The notes: generated from the letters alone by a model not told the origin. A stretch of 29,146 nucleotides of DNA from DATESG01 sp964480275 (GCA_964480275.1 CAYZOC010000007.1:1-29146), one strand, 5' to 3'; counted from the first letter of the stretch, positions 7,962 to 16,187 are shown. A program made the numbers and translations.

Positions 7962-7993
7962 CAAAAAAAGATTGCACCGCTATGATGCAATCT
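7962..7993 (-). terminator. Lysine-riboswitch-controlled terminator
   Basis: On the minus strand a stem AGATTGCA/TGCAATCT with a 9-nt loop is followed by seven T. It lies between the lysine aptamer and the ribosome site of the binding protein, which fits control by premature termination. Confidence 0.9.
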
Positions 7994-8025
7994 CTCAGGG
8001 TAAATATACGTGTGAGCGATCAACA

Positions 8026-8189
8026 CCGATAGCGCCACTACACCTGTTCAGGTGTAGGAGTCTATAGAGGTATTCCCTCATAGACCAATCACCCCTAATG
8101 CCTTAAGAGTGTTTCGGCGGTATTGCTCCTCCCTACCTTCTTAGGATGCCTCCTCAGGTAAGTACTAGTCGCTACCGCGCCTCTATCAA
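8026..8189 (-). ncRNA. Lysine riboswitch (L box)
   Basis: On the minus strand the aptamer shows the class landmarks in order: GATAGAGGCGCGG, AGTACTT, GGAGGAGC then CGCCGAAA, a P4 hairpin GGTCTATGAGG around GAATA, a P5 hairpin CTACACCTG/CAGGTGTAG, and a closing CGCTATC. P1 pairs TTGATAG (8189-8183) with CTATCGG (8032-8026). The downstream terminator at 7962-7993 and the amino-acid ABC operon complete the arrangement. High lysine should reduce expression of the importer (known for the class). Confidence 0.94.
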
Positions 8190-8207
8190 TATTTAATTGA
8201 CTTTATT

Positions 8208-8235
8208 ATGTTAACACTAAATTAATGTGTGTCAA
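8208..8235 (-). promoter_or_regulatory. Promoter of the lysine-riboswitch operon
   Basis: The minus strand has a consensus -35 TTGACA (8230-8235) and a moderate -10 TAACAT (8208-8213) at 16-bp spacing. They lie about 20 nt before the aptamer P1 stem. The region also forms the 3' flank of the ABC-2 operon, where I see no convincing terminator. Confidence 0.6.
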
Positions 8236-8246
8236 TAAAAAATATT

Positions 8247-8957
8247 TTAATTTTTTGTTCGCTTTTTGAAAAGGAGATAAAGAGCAAACGTAAAAAGACT
8301 GTTGATCAATACACCAATCACAAAATACCAGGTCGAACTTAAAAGTGCAGTGCCATTCATAAAGCTCAAGGTGACGATTCTAGCTGGCCAAAATAGGGGG
8401 ATTACTCCTAGAAATAGTTCTGTCCAGTCAGTAATAAATATACTTGCAATTGGCGCGAGAATCAAAATTCCTGTTGCCTTCATTATGACAAAACCCTCAA
8501 CCTTATTGCGACTAAAGGCATTGATTAAAAGTGTCACTAATGGCGCAGTAATTGCGGCTAATATAGCAATTAAAAATTTATCCAAAATGCTAATTTCCAC
8601 GTAATTATTTATAAATAGTGTCGCTAGCGTTGCGACGAGGGCAAAAAGATAACTAATCGCTAACTTGATTGTGATATATGTACTCAGCCGTAGTGGTGTA
8701 ATCTTGAGACTAGCAAATACTTGGTCATCACGATCATCAAGAAGACTAAAAGCACTAAGGGCGCCAAAAACAAATGGTGTTAATAAAATAAATACAAGGC
8801 TAACAATATTTGCAGCCAAGGCCCCAGCATTATCATTTAAATATGGTAAAAGCCAAAGTGAAAGTAAAATCATTAAGAGGGGATAGACGAGGAAAAATAT
8901 GTACATTTTGTCCCGGAATATACGTTTTATTTCATCAAGAATAATTCGTTTAATCAT
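8247..8957 (-). CDS. ABC-2 type exporter permease (second permease)
   Basis: The 236-aa protein has six predicted TM segments with a short N-terminal cytosolic start (MIKRIILDEIKRIFRDKMYI) typical of ABC-2 permeases. It is the last gene of a cassette of one ATPase and two different permeases. That layout resembles the three-gene exporters annotated as fluoroquinolone-type transporters, but the substrate cannot be read from sequence. It follows the other permease by 2 nt. Confidence 0.8.
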   Translation of the reverse strand: MIKRIILDEIKRIFRDKMYIFFLVYPLLMILLSLWLLPYLNDNAGALAANIVSLVFILLTPFVFGALSAFSLLDDRDDQVFASLKITPLRLSTYITIKLAISYLFALVATLATLFINNYVEISILDKFLIAILAAITAPLVTLLINAFSRNKVEGFVIMKATGILILAPIASIFITDWTELFLGVIPLFWPARIVTLSFMNGTALLSSTWYFVIGVLINSLFTFALYLLFKKRTKN

Positions 8958-8959
8958 CG

Positions 8960-9694
8960 CTATACCCCACTTTGTCTGACAGTATTTGTTTTATATTTTG
9001 GCACGACTATAAGCGTATAGATTAATAGACCAATCACTAGAAGGGAAAGTAGCGACAGTAGCGATTGAAGTTCAAGTTCTCCACCAATAGAAAGAGCTAA
9101 AAGGTTAATGCTTGCTTGACTAGGAGATAGTAAGAGCAGGTAAGTAAATACGTCGCCGGTAAAGAAAATATTAAATTCACGAATAACAGTCGGGACCATA
9201 AAAAGAAGACTATAGGCCATAACTAACATTAACATTGAAGTAAAATCCTTACTCAAGTAGGAGAAAATAAAACCAATTAATGAATGGACAAAACTAGCAA
9301 CAAATAGTGTGACTACTAGGTAAACAAAATTGATTTCAACGCCACGCACAAAGTAAAATATTAGTGCCAAAACCACTGAAGATAACACCATGTGAATCGT
9401 ATTCACAATTGCCTTACTTAAAACATGGGCGTGGTGAGAAAGCGGAGTAACTAAAAGAGTGACATTTGTTTGCTCACTCTTTTCAAAAAATAGTGAAGCC
9501 CCCACATAAAGAGCACTCATCATCGTCACATCAAACATCAAAATCATTGGCAGTAGTTGATTGAGTAAACCATGATCTTCAATAAAAAATAAGAGTAAAA
9601 ACCACATTAATGTCACAACAACATTAACGGTTATTACGTTATATTTTTTAAGGCGCAAAAGTTCACCTTTAATGAGAAAGATAAACTTATTCAT
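8960..9694 (-). CDS. ABC-2 type exporter permease (first permease)
   Basis: The 244-aa protein has six TM segments and an N-terminal FLIKGELLRLKKYN stretch, again like ABC-2 permeases. It has little evident similarity to its partner at 8247-8957, so the transporter is probably a heterodimer. Its start overlaps the ATPase gene by 8 nt. Substrate unknown. Confidence 0.8.
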   Translation of the reverse strand: MNKFIFLIKGELLRLKKYNVITVNVVVTLMWFLLLFFIEDHGLLNQLLPMILMFDVTMMSALYVGASLFFEKSEQTNVTLLVTPLSHHAHVLSKAIVNTIHMVLSSVVLALIFYFVRGVEINFVYLVVTLFVASFVHSLIGFIFSYLSKDFTSMLMLVMAYSLLFMVPTVIREFNIFFTGDVFTYLLLLSPSQASINLLALSIGGELELQSLLSLLSLLVIGLLIYTLIVVPKYKTNTVRQSGV

Positions 9695-10544
9695 GATTGA
9701 GCCCTACGCCCGTCAATTCAATAAATATTTCTTCTAAAGTTGTCTCCCCACTATGAATCGCCGCGACTTCTTTTTCTTTTAATAATGTTTGAAATTCAGC
9801 GTTATTGGCGATGTCATCAAGAGGGAACTCTTTGGCCACAAGCTTTTTATTCTCATAGTACTCAAGTTTTACCACACGCCGACCATGTTTGATTTTTAAA
9901 TTGCGCGGACTATCAATCAGTTTGAGCACACCATCAACAATAAAGGCGACTCGATCACACAACTGATCAATATCACTCATGATATGACTAGTAATAAATA
10001 CTGTTCCGCCATTTTTCTTATATTCAAGAATGAGATTTTTCAAAATCATCGCATTCCGGGGATCAAGACCATTAGTCGGTTCGTCAAGAAAGAGCATTTC
10101 TGGTCGATTTAACATTGCGCGGACAAAATTTAAGCGTACCTTCATCCCCTTAGAAAATTCACCAACCATCTTGTTACGGTCCTCATAAAGACCAACATCC
10201 TTAAGCAACCGCTCAATATCATCTTTGGTCTTGTAAAGGCGGGCGAAAAAGTTCAAGTTTTCTAACGCTGTAAGTTTGGAAAAGTGAATTGGCATTTCAA
10301 AAGAGACACCAATTTTTTCATAAAAGTCTTGGCCACTATCTTTGAGATTAACGCCATTATAAAAAATATCTCCACTATAGCCATCTAAAAGTTTAATTAA
10401 GATTTTTTGTGTTGTGCTCTTGCCGGCCCCAGAAGGTCCGAGAAAACCAAAAACTTCACCTTTCTTGATTTCAAAACTAATATCTTTTATTGTCTTTGTC
10501 TTACTCTTTGGATACGTGTAGGAAAGATTTGCGACCTTAAACAT
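9687..10544 (-). CDS. ABC-2 exporter ATP-binding subunit
   Basis: The 285-aa ATPase contains Walker A GPSGAGKST, a signature segment FSKGMKVRLNFVRAML, Walker B MLFLDEPTNGLDP and H-loop ITSHI. It also has the C-terminal extension usual in drug- or lipid-exporting ABC-2 ATPases. The signature is FSKGM instead of LSGGQ, a variant frequent in this subfamily. It opens the exporter part of the operon, 9 nt after the 109-aa gene. Confidence 0.9.
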   Translation of the reverse strand: MFKVANLSYTYPKSKTKTIKDISFEIKKGEVFGFLGPSGAGKSTTQKILIKLLDGYSGDIFYNGVNLKDSGQDFYEKIGVSFEMPIHFSKLTALENLNFFARLYKTKDDIERLLKDVGLYEDRNKMVGEFSKGMKVRLNFVRAMLNRPEMLFLDEPTNGLDPRNAMILKNLILEYKKNGGTVFITSHIMSDIDQLCDRVAFIVDGVLKLIDSPRNLKIKHGRRVVKLEYYENKKLVAKEFPLDDIANNAEFQTLLKEKEVAAIHSGETTLEEIFIELTGVGLNHE

Positions 10545-10553
10545 ATTGACCCC

Positions 10554-10883
10554 CTATTTAAAGATAAATATTACACCATCATTGCCATAATCTTTATCAA
10601 TTTTAACTATTGATTCATATTTAATTTTATCGTGATAATAACTTGAATTTTCTTTTAATATTGTCGTCTTAACTTCACCAGGAAAGTATCCGCTTATTAG
10701 CCCTTCCTTCTTCATCGCTCTTAGCGAACTTAGGGCTTTTACCTTTGATTGTGAGCGTCCACTAGTACTGCCATAGCCAGTCACAATCACAAACGAAGAT
10801 TTTTCTAGTCTTGCAATTTCTCGTAACTTTTTGCCGATAAGATGTGGGAAAATTTCACCATTAAAAATATTATAACGTTTCAT
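10554..10883 (-). CDS. Uncharacterised 109-aa protein with TGYGSTSG motif
   Basis: I do not recognise this family with confidence. The product is soluble and basic, with predicted alpha/beta content. The strand FVIVTGYGSTSG is followed by a Lys/Arg-rich helix (RSQSKVKALSSLRAMKKEGL) and then GYFPGEVK. The G-Y-G-S-x-x-G turn before a basic helix recalls the G-x-G turn of Smr-type nucleic-acid-binding domains, but the usual Smr D-x-H motif is absent, so that is only a suggestion. It overlaps the 3' end of mgsA by 14 nt and precedes the exporter ATPase by 9 nt, so it is cotranscribed with both. Confidence 0.6.
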   Translation of the reverse strand: MKRYNIFNGEIFPHLIGKKLREIARLEKSSFVIVTGYGSTSGRSQSKVKALSSLRAMKKEGLISGYFPGEVKTTILKENSSYYHDKIKYESIVKIDKDYGNDGVIFIFK

Positions 10884-11286
10884 TAACCCGCCTTTTATTC
10901 ATATTCATTAGTGGGATCTCATCGCGTTGAAGTGCAACTAGCATGATTTCTGCACTACTAATATTAGTCGCTAGTGGTGTCGAGGTAACATCGCATAGAC
11001 GTAATAGTGCACTAACATCTGGTTCATGTGGTTGGGCGGTCAAGGGATCGCGTAGAAATACAACAAGATCGAGGGCATTATTAGCGATCATTGAACCGAT
11101 TTCCTGGTCACCACCTAAGGGACCACTTTTTTTTAGTTGAACTTTAAGTCCTGTCGCTTTGGCGACCAATCCACCAGTAGTTCCCGTGGCGAAAAGATCA
11201 TGCTTGGCTAAGATGTCTTTATATTTGACCGCTAAAGAAATCATTTCTGGTTTCTTCTTATCATGGGCGATTAAGGCAACACGCAT
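10870..11286 (-). CDS. mgsA: Methylglyoxal synthase
   Basis: The 138-aa protein matches MgsA over its full length. It has the phosphate-binding ATGTTGGLVAKATGL (about 33-47), SGPLGGDQEIGSMI with the catalytic Asp in GGDQ, FLRDPLTAQPHEPDV and a conserved His region. It converts dihydroxyacetone phosphate to methylglyoxal, a bypass that frees phosphate when triose phosphates build up. The start has a full TAGGAGGTAAT ribosome site. It leads the operon with the 109-aa gene and the ABC-2 exporter. Confidence 0.96.
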   Translation of the reverse strand: MRVALIAHDKKKPEMISLAVKYKDILAKHDLFATGTTGGLVAKATGLKVQLKKSGPLGGDQEIGSMIANNALDLVVFLRDPLTAQPHEPDVSALLRLCDVTSTPLATNISSAEIMLVALQRDEIPLMNMNKRRVNETL

Positions 11287-11313
11287 AAGATTACCTCCTA
11301 AACTAACATTTAA

Positions 11314-11322
11314 ATTATAGCA
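11314..11322 (-). promoter_or_regulatory. Extended -10 promoter of mgsA operon
   Basis: On the minus strand TGCTATAAT gives a consensus -10 (TATAAT at 11314-11319) with extended TG, 28 nt before the mgsA ATG. The -35 region is weak. Confidence 0.6.
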
Positions 11323-11336
11323 AATAAGCAGTTGTT

Positions 11337-11371
11337 TTTAGCGACTTTCTTGTGAATAATCTTTCGCTAAA
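11337..11371. promoter_or_regulatory. 8-bp inverted repeat in the divergent mgsA promoter region
   Basis: TTTAGCGA (11337-11344) and TCGCTAAA (11364-11371) are exact inverted copies 19 nt apart. They sit upstream of the mgsA -10 and before the divergent gene at 11422. Possible operator; no protein is suggested by the sequence. Confidence 0.4.
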
Positions 11372-11421
11372 TAATTTAACAAAGAAAATGTTATGATTAT
11401 TAATATCAATTGAGGTACTCT

Positions 11422-11886
11422 ATGAAACAAACCAAAACAGTTAATAGTCGCCACCTTGCTACATTTTATTCTTATTTAGGGTGGACGGTAGTAGAGGAAA
11501 CAGCTAGTGATGGGGGCGAAACTTTCTATAATCTTAGTGTCGATATCAAAAAAGATAATGTTGAACAATTTATGCTCAATCAAAATAAAGCCGAAGCGAT
11601 ACTTAAAAAAATGAACTATTTTTCGCGACCATTTTCTAGTTATTGGTTTAATAACATTCTTTTAACTCTACTTACAGTTGTTGTTTTCTATCTTGTCGCG
11701 CTTCGTCATGACTTTTTTACGGTTAGTGAATTTACATGGCCCTTTATTGCTGAACTATTAGGCTGGACAGCCGCTCTATACTTGGGCCTTTATTTATTAT
11801 TTTTTCTTGTTAAATTTATCTATCATCGGCTTCAAACAAAAAAGATCCTAAAATTAGGATCATCCAACTTAAGTTTTATCAACTAA
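11422..11886 (+). CDS. Small membrane protein of unknown function (two TM)
   Basis: The 154-aa product has a soluble N-terminal part (about 1-75) with basic and acidic residues, then two TM segments (about 80-100 and 112-140) and a Lys-rich end. It resembles small DUF2812-like membrane proteins in layout, but I cannot assign a family. The start at 11422 is chosen because GAGG at 11412-11415 precedes it by 6 nt; an in-frame TTG at 11410 would absorb the ribosome site. Its 3' coding end contains the terminator of the convergent operon. Confidence 0.7.
   Translation: MKQTKTVNSRHLATFYSYLGWTVVEETASDGGETFYNLSVDIKKDNVEQFMLNQNKAEAILKKMNYFSRPFSSYWFNNILLTLLTVVVFYLVALRHDFFTVSEFTWPFIAELLGWTAALYLGLYLLFFLVKFIYHRLQTKKILKLGSSNLSFIN
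11838..11861 (-). terminator. Terminator of natAB operon, inside the convergent gene
   Basis: On the minus strand a perfect 8-bp stem GATCCTAA/TTAGGATC with a 2-nt loop is followed by six T. It lies 27 nt past the HD gene stop, inside the last codons of the plus-strand gene. On the plus strand no T-run follows, so it serves the minus strand. Confidence 0.85.
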
Positions 11887-11887
11887 T

Positions 11888-12499
11888 TCACTTTTTTATA
11901 TTGATTTCATCATCATACTGTTTGAGAAAAGCAACCATAAACTCGTGCCTATTTTCGGCAATCTTTTTTGATTGTTCAAGGTTGAGTAAATCCTTTAGTT
12001 TCAAAAGTTTATCATCAAAATGGCGGAGCGTTACATCCGCTTCTTCCCCATCAATCTTACGATTTTTACTGCCACCATAAGCAAAGGCTCGGGCAATCCC
12101 AACCGCACCAATTGCATCAAGACGATCAGCATCTTGAGCAATTTTACCTTCAATCATTTCTTGGCGGATGCCAATTTTAGTTGAGCTATATGAAAGGCGG
12201 TCAATCATATCTTTAATCATCACTTGGTAATATAAAACTACACCGTTTTCTTGGAAAAAGTTATCAACAATTTTTGCATCTTGGCGCGTAATCTTTGGGT
12301 CATCTAAGTCATGGAGTAGACAGACCATTTCTAAAAGAAATAGATTAACTTCTTCTTCAACTAGACTTGCGATGTGTAAAGCCAACTTTACAACGCGAAA
12401 AATGTGCTGGCTATCGTGACCACTGCTATCGTGCCCTAACCGTTGTTCGACTAGGATGCGTGCTTTTGCTAGTAGTTGTTCTTGTTCATATTTTTCCAT
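11888..12499 (-). CDS. HD-domain phosphohydrolase
   Basis: The 203-aa soluble protein carries the HD-superfamily metal ligands. HDSQHIFRVV gives the first His and LLHDLDD gives the HD pair. Further on come a conserved QDADRLDAIGAVGIARAF block and a basic C-terminus. The pattern is that of the YedJ/YpgQ-type stand-alone HD hydrolases, which act on nucleotides or other phosphate esters. The substrate is unknown. It starts 2 nt after the methyltransferase gene with AAGGAAG upstream, and is the last gene of the operon. Confidence 0.85.
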   Translation of the reverse strand: MEKYEQEQLLAKARILVEQRLGHDSSGHDSQHIFRVVKLALHIASLVEEEVNLFLLEMVCLLHDLDDPKITRQDAKIVDNFFQENGVVLYYQVMIKDMIDRLSYSSTKIGIRQEMIEGKIAQDADRLDAIGAVGIARAFAYGGSKNRKIDGEEADVTLRHFDDKLLKLKDLLNLEQSKKIAENRHEFMVAFLKQYDDEINIKK

Positions 12500-12500
12500 A

Positions 12501-12821
12501 TTAAATCTTCCTTATGCGATACGTAGTTAAGTCAACCCGATAGTTAATAACAATAACACCCTCTTGTTCTAAAAGTTCTTTTTGTCCCTCTTTGCCGTTA
12601 AAACCAAAGTTAGTGGCTAATCTACCACTAGAAGATACAATACGGTGACAGGGAATCGTCAGCATCTGTGGGTTATGATGTAAGGCATTGCCAACAGCGC
12701 GATAGGCATGAGGACGACCAATGAGTTTGGCAATATCTAAATACGTCGCTACATGGCCTTGAGGGACCTTTTTTGTCGCTTCATAAACTTCAAAAGCAAA
12801 CTTAGTAAGAGATTTAGCCAT
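12501..12821 (-). CDS. O6-alkylguanine-DNA alkyltransferase-type protein (MGMT C-terminal domain)
   Basis: The 106-aa protein consists only of the DNA-binding and active-site domain of the Ogt/MGMT family. It has the recognition-helix region GRPHAYRAVGNALHHNP and the active-site motif IPCHRIV with the acceptor Cys kept. Alkyltransferase-like proteins that have lost activity carry Trp in that place, so methyl transfer remains possible. The N-terminal domain of full-length Ogt is absent, as in the short YbaZ-like group. The ATG at 12821 has AGGA 7 nt upstream. A GTG at 12824 overlapping the natB stop is an alternative start. Confidence 0.88.
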   Translation of the reverse strand: MAKSLTKFAFEVYEATKKVPQGHVATYLDIAKLIGRPHAYRAVGNALHHNPQMLTIPCHRIVSSSGRLATNFGFNGKEGQKELLEQEGVIVINYRVDLTTYRIRKI

Positions 12822-12823
12822 CA

Positions 12824-13957
12824 CTATTTCCTAAACATTATCTTTTCTTGATTAAACATCAGCGTCAGTAATAAAATCCCAAGTCCGGTGACAAATAGAT
12901 TTGAGGCGATAGTAAGACTTAAATTTAGCATATTAACTTCAAGACTAAAAATTGAAAGTAGTGAGTTAACGGAATTATACACCGGGATCAAATAGAGGAT
13001 AGCATTAGTCGATGCACTACCCATCAGCGTCGAAACACCTACAAGCATGACAATAATCATCAATGGCATTGATAGTCCTGTCGCCTCTTTGATTGACTTA
13101 GCATAAGTCGAAATCAGTGAAATCAGGACAATAAATATTAGGACTGTCGAAACGATTACAAGTAAAAGCATGATATAAGTGCCAACATTATACATCGAAA
13201 AATCAAAGTTAGCATTGCCACCGGCAAGTTTTGGAAGTGAGAGCATAAGGCCAAGAAAACTTGAGGCCGCACTTGCTAGTGCAGTAATACTGAGGGCAAT
13301 AATTTTACCAAGGGCAATATGACTTCGTTTAACGGGGGTAATTAAAAGATTAGCAATTGTTCCCCGCTCTTTTTCGCCGGCAATACTTTCAGGGGCTACC
13401 GCAATTGCCCCACTAAATAGAAAGGTAATAAGGAGAAATGGAATGAGACCGGTAACAATCATCATACTGGCATCTTGCTCACTTGCCTGATCTTGTGGGC
13501 TAATAGTTAGGGCTTGGTTGGCATGAAGATATTCAGATATAACACTACGATAGGTGCCCCAAATCGCACTACTTGTCGGCGAAGTTGAGTTATAATATGC
13601 CGTAATATTTGTTGGGTTACCAGCTTGATAGTTAGCAATAAAATCAGCAGGAAAAACTAAGTATAAATCTAACTCTTTTGCCTCAATCATCTCGATAGCG
13701 TCAACTGCACTCAAGTCCGCGAGATATTCAAGGCTATAAAGTTCACCAACGATACTAGAAAACTCGCTTGGCTCATTGTCAATTTTCACTAAATAAACTT
13801 GATCTTCACTTTGACCAAGATTATTTTGCATCACATCCCCCATAACCGTATAAAGAAGATAAATCATTACGCCGGGTAGTAAAAGCGAAACTAACATCCG
13901 TCGATCAGTAAAAAATCTCCGTAATTCTTTTTTGATTATTGTCCATAAATTATTCAT
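12824..13957 (-). CDS. ABC exporter permease, NatB-like
   Basis: The 377-aa ABC-2/NatB-type permease has an N-terminal TM (about 20-40), a large extracytoplasmic domain (about 45-160) and five or six further TM segments. The conserved loop PESIAGEKERGTIANLLITP is typical of NatB-type permeases. With the ATPase upstream it would form an exporter like the Na+ extrusion system NatAB; the substrate is inferred from the family only. The start at 13957 has GAGGTG 7 nt upstream and overlaps the stop of the ATPase gene; a longer form from 13990 would lack a ribosome site. Confidence 0.85.
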   Translation of the reverse strand: MNNLWTIIKKELRRFFTDRRMLVSLLLPGVMIYLLYTVMGDVMQNNLGQSEDQVYLVKIDNEPSEFSSIVGELYSLEYLADLSAVDAIEMIEAKELDLYLVFPADFIANYQAGNPTNITAYYNSTSPTSSAIWGTYRSVISEYLHANQALTISPQDQASEQDASMMIVTGLIPFLLITFLFSGAIAVAPESIAGEKERGTIANLLITPVKRSHIALGKIIALSITALASAASSFLGLMLSLPKLAGGNANFDFSMYNVGTYIMLLLVIVSTVLIFIVLISLISTYAKSIKEATGLSMPLMIIVMLVGVSTLMGSASTNAILYLIPVYNSVNSLLSIFSLEVNMLNLSLTIASNLFVTGLGILLLTLMFNQEKIMFRK

Positions 13958-14729
13958 ACTTTTCACCTCTGACACTCGTATATAATGCAAAAAAGCGTTG
14001 TTCTAAACTGTTAGGTTCCTTAAACTCATCCATGCTCGCTTCCAAGACCATTTTGCCATCAATAATAATCCCAACATGATCACAAATTCTTTCGACTAGG
14101 GAAAAAATGTGGGTTGAAAGGATGATGGTTTTGCCTTGATTACGTAAGTCTAAAAGAAAATCAATAACAGTTTTAGCCGTAATAACATCAAGCCCATTGG
14201 TTGGTTCATCAAAGATAATAATTTTCGGATCATGGACAAGCGAGATAACAAGCGAAACCTTTTGCTTCATTCCTGTCGAAAGGTCACTAACTTTGACTTC
14301 CCGAAACTCATCGATGCCAAACTTTGCAAACATTTCCGCTTTGCGAGTTTTAGCAACATCTTCTTTGACACCATGAAGGCGTGAAAAATAATCAAAAAGA
14401 TAGTTAGGGGTGAAAAAATCATCAAGTTTTAGTTCACTAGTTAAAAAGCCAATTTTACTGCGGACCCGTTCTGGTTGCCTGGTAATGGAAATACCATCAA
14501 CAAGCGCATCACCCTCATCTTGTTTTATTAGTGTTGAAATAATTCTTAAAGTCGTGGTCTTTCCCGCTCCATTAGGACCAAGTAAACCATAAATTTCCCC
14601 ACGATATGCCTTAAAAGAAAGATCATCAACGGCAACACGAAGACGATTATTACTTTTTTCGATTTTTTGTTGCTTACGCGAAAGTGTAAAAGTCTTCCGT
14701 AAGTTTTTTACTTCTAATATTACTTCCAT
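13950..14729 (-). CDS. ABC exporter ATPase, NatA-like
   Basis: The 259-aa ATPase has Walker A GPNGAGKTTT, signature LSTGMKQKVSLVISLVHDP, Walker B IIIFDEPTNGLDV and H-loop LSTHIF. The LSTGMKQK signature is typical of the NatA subgroup. It is the first gene of the four-gene operon with the NatB-like permease, methyltransferase and HD hydrolase. The ribosome site is AGGAGA. An inverted repeat (14745-14759) covers the probable -10. Confidence 0.9.
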   Translation of the reverse strand: MEVILEVKNLRKTFTLSRKQQKIEKSNNRLRVAVDDLSFKAYRGEIYGLLGPNGAGKTTTLRIISTLIKQDEGDALVDGISITRQPERVRSKIGFLTSELKLDDFFTPNYLFDYFSRLHGVKEDVAKTRKAEMFAKFGIDEFREVKVSDLSTGMKQKVSLVISLVHDPKIIIFDEPTNGLDVITAKTVIDFLLDLRNQGKTIILSTHIFSLVERICDHVGIIIDGKMVLEASMDEFKEPNSLEQRFFALYTSVRGEKYE

Positions 14730-14744
14730 ATGGCTCTCCTATAC

Positions 14745-14759
14745 GTGGTATTTTACCAC
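14745..14759. promoter_or_regulatory. Inverted repeat over the natA-like promoter
   Basis: GTGGTA-TTT-TACCAC is an exact 6-bp inverted repeat. On the minus strand its centre reads TAAAAT, a plausible -10 about 20 nt before the start. This fits a repressor operator or a leader hairpin close to the ribosome site; I cannot decide which. Confidence 0.4.
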
Positions 14760-14779
14760 TAATTTGTCTTGAAAAAAAC

Positions 14780-14803
14780 AAAAAAGGGATTTTATCAATC
14801 CCG
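14780..14803 (-). terminator. Terminator of the MATE gene
   Basis: On the minus strand GGGATT/AATCCC encloses a 5-nt loop and is followed by five or six T, 17 nt after the MATE stop. Confidence 0.85.
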
Positions 14804-14819
14804 ATAATTTAACAATTAA

Positions 14820-16187
14820 TTACGCCTCAACTTGAAATTCAAGCGTGAGATTTTTTATCCATGTCCCACGTTTTATCAAAACTAGACCAATGCCACACTT
14901 GATAATATCAACTGCCTGGACCGCAACATAAATCCATACAAGTGGAAGACTTGTAAATCTAGCAAGAATCCACGCTAGTGGAACGACAATTCCCCACATT
15001 GTTCCGCTATCAAGAAGAAATGTTAAAAGTGATTTCCCGCCCGCTCTAAGTGTCATATAAACTCCGGTTGAAAGTGAGAAGGCCCAAAGGAAAGAAGCAT
15101 AGACCGTAATGAGTTGGGTTGCTAGTGCTTTTTGTTCGAGACTTACTTCAACAAATAAGTAAGGGATAAGGGGGGAGAAGGCCGCCATTATAAGACCAAA
15201 AGCTAGTGAAACAACAACACCAAGGACATAAAGTTTATATACATTTTCGCGGGCTTCGTGGATTTTATTAGCGCCCAAGGAGTTTCCAACCATCACAGAG
15301 ATGCCAACACTTAAACCCAAAAACACAATCATGAAAATGTTTCCCATTGTTGAAACAATACTCAATGCCGACAATACATTTGAGCGCTGAGCATAAGCAA
15401 GAGAAATTAAAACCATACCACCCGCCCAGAGAATTTCATTGCCTAAAAGTGGCAGTGATTTTCTGGTAATCATTCTAACCAAGTGAGGTTCAATTTTAAA
15501 TCCTTTAACGATTTTACTCATGTTTAAGAATCGACGTTTTTCGGCAATAATGAGCAGGGTAACCATCTCAACGGTTCGGGCAATAAACGTCGCTAATGCG
15601 GCCCCAAAAACACCGAGCCCTAACGGGAAAATGAAAATATAGTTGAGGGTAATATTAATAACAACGGCAACACTAGAAGCAATCATTGGTTCAACCGTTT
15701 TGCCTGTCTCACGTAGCGAAGTCGAATATGAAGCGGTAAATACATAAGGGATAAAACCTAAAAGTATCAACGGCATGTATTCTTTTGCTAGTGAAAGAAT
15801 TTGTTGGGGATTATCATTGTTTCGTGAATAAAATTCAATGACATAATGGCCAAATAAAAATGCTATGGGCAGGGCAATGATCAAAAAAACAATTCCAGCG
15901 ACTAATTTATAACGATGAGTTTGGATTAGGCGATCATTATCTTTTGAACCGAAAAATTGTTGGATAAAAATTCCTGAACCAGCAATTATTCCCCCAATCA
16001 CCACGAACATAAAAAATGAAAGTTGATTGACAGCATAAACACTAGATACAGCCTCATTAGAAATACCTGAGACCATCATCGTATCCACTAGTGAGACAAA
16101 AAATGTAATCAACTGTTGAATCATTACAGGAAAGGCAACGCTTAGAAAAGTTGTGAGAAATTTTTTGTCTTTAAAAACTTTAAACAT
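14820..16187 (-). CDS. MATE family multidrug/toxin exporter
   Basis: The 455-aa membrane protein has 12 TM segments in two related halves. The first half starts with the MATE pattern FPVMIQQLITFFVSLVDTMM and a Q-x-F-G-S-K-D motif after TM2 (IQQFFGSKD). The second half begins near residue 240. It exports organic cations or other toxic compounds by Na+ or H+ exchange (family knowledge). It is a single-gene unit with its own terminator. Upstream are a reasonable promoter and two inverted repeats, so it is probably regulated. Confidence 0.93.
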   Translation of the reverse strand: MFKVFKDKKFLTTFLSVAFPVMIQQLITFFVSLVDTMMVSGISNEAVSSVYAVNQLSFFMFVVIGGIIAGSGIFIQQFFGSKDNDRLIQTHRYKLVAGIVFLIIALPIAFLFGHYVIEFYSRNNDNPQQILSLAKEYMPLILLGFIPYVFTASYSTSLRETGKTVEPMIASSVAVVINITLNYIFIFPLGLGVFGAALATFIARTVEMVTLLIIAEKRRFLNMSKIVKGFKIEPHLVRMITRKSLPLLGNEILWAGGMVLISLAYAQRSNVLSALSIVSTMGNIFMIVFLGLSVGISVMVGNSLGANKIHEARENVYKLYVLGVVVSLAFGLIMAAFSPLIPYLFVEVSLEQKALATQLITVYASFLWAFSLSTGVYMTLRAGGKSLLTFLLDSGTMWGIVVPLAWILARFTSLPLVWIYVAVQAVDIIKCGIGLVLIKRGTWIKNLTLEFQVEA

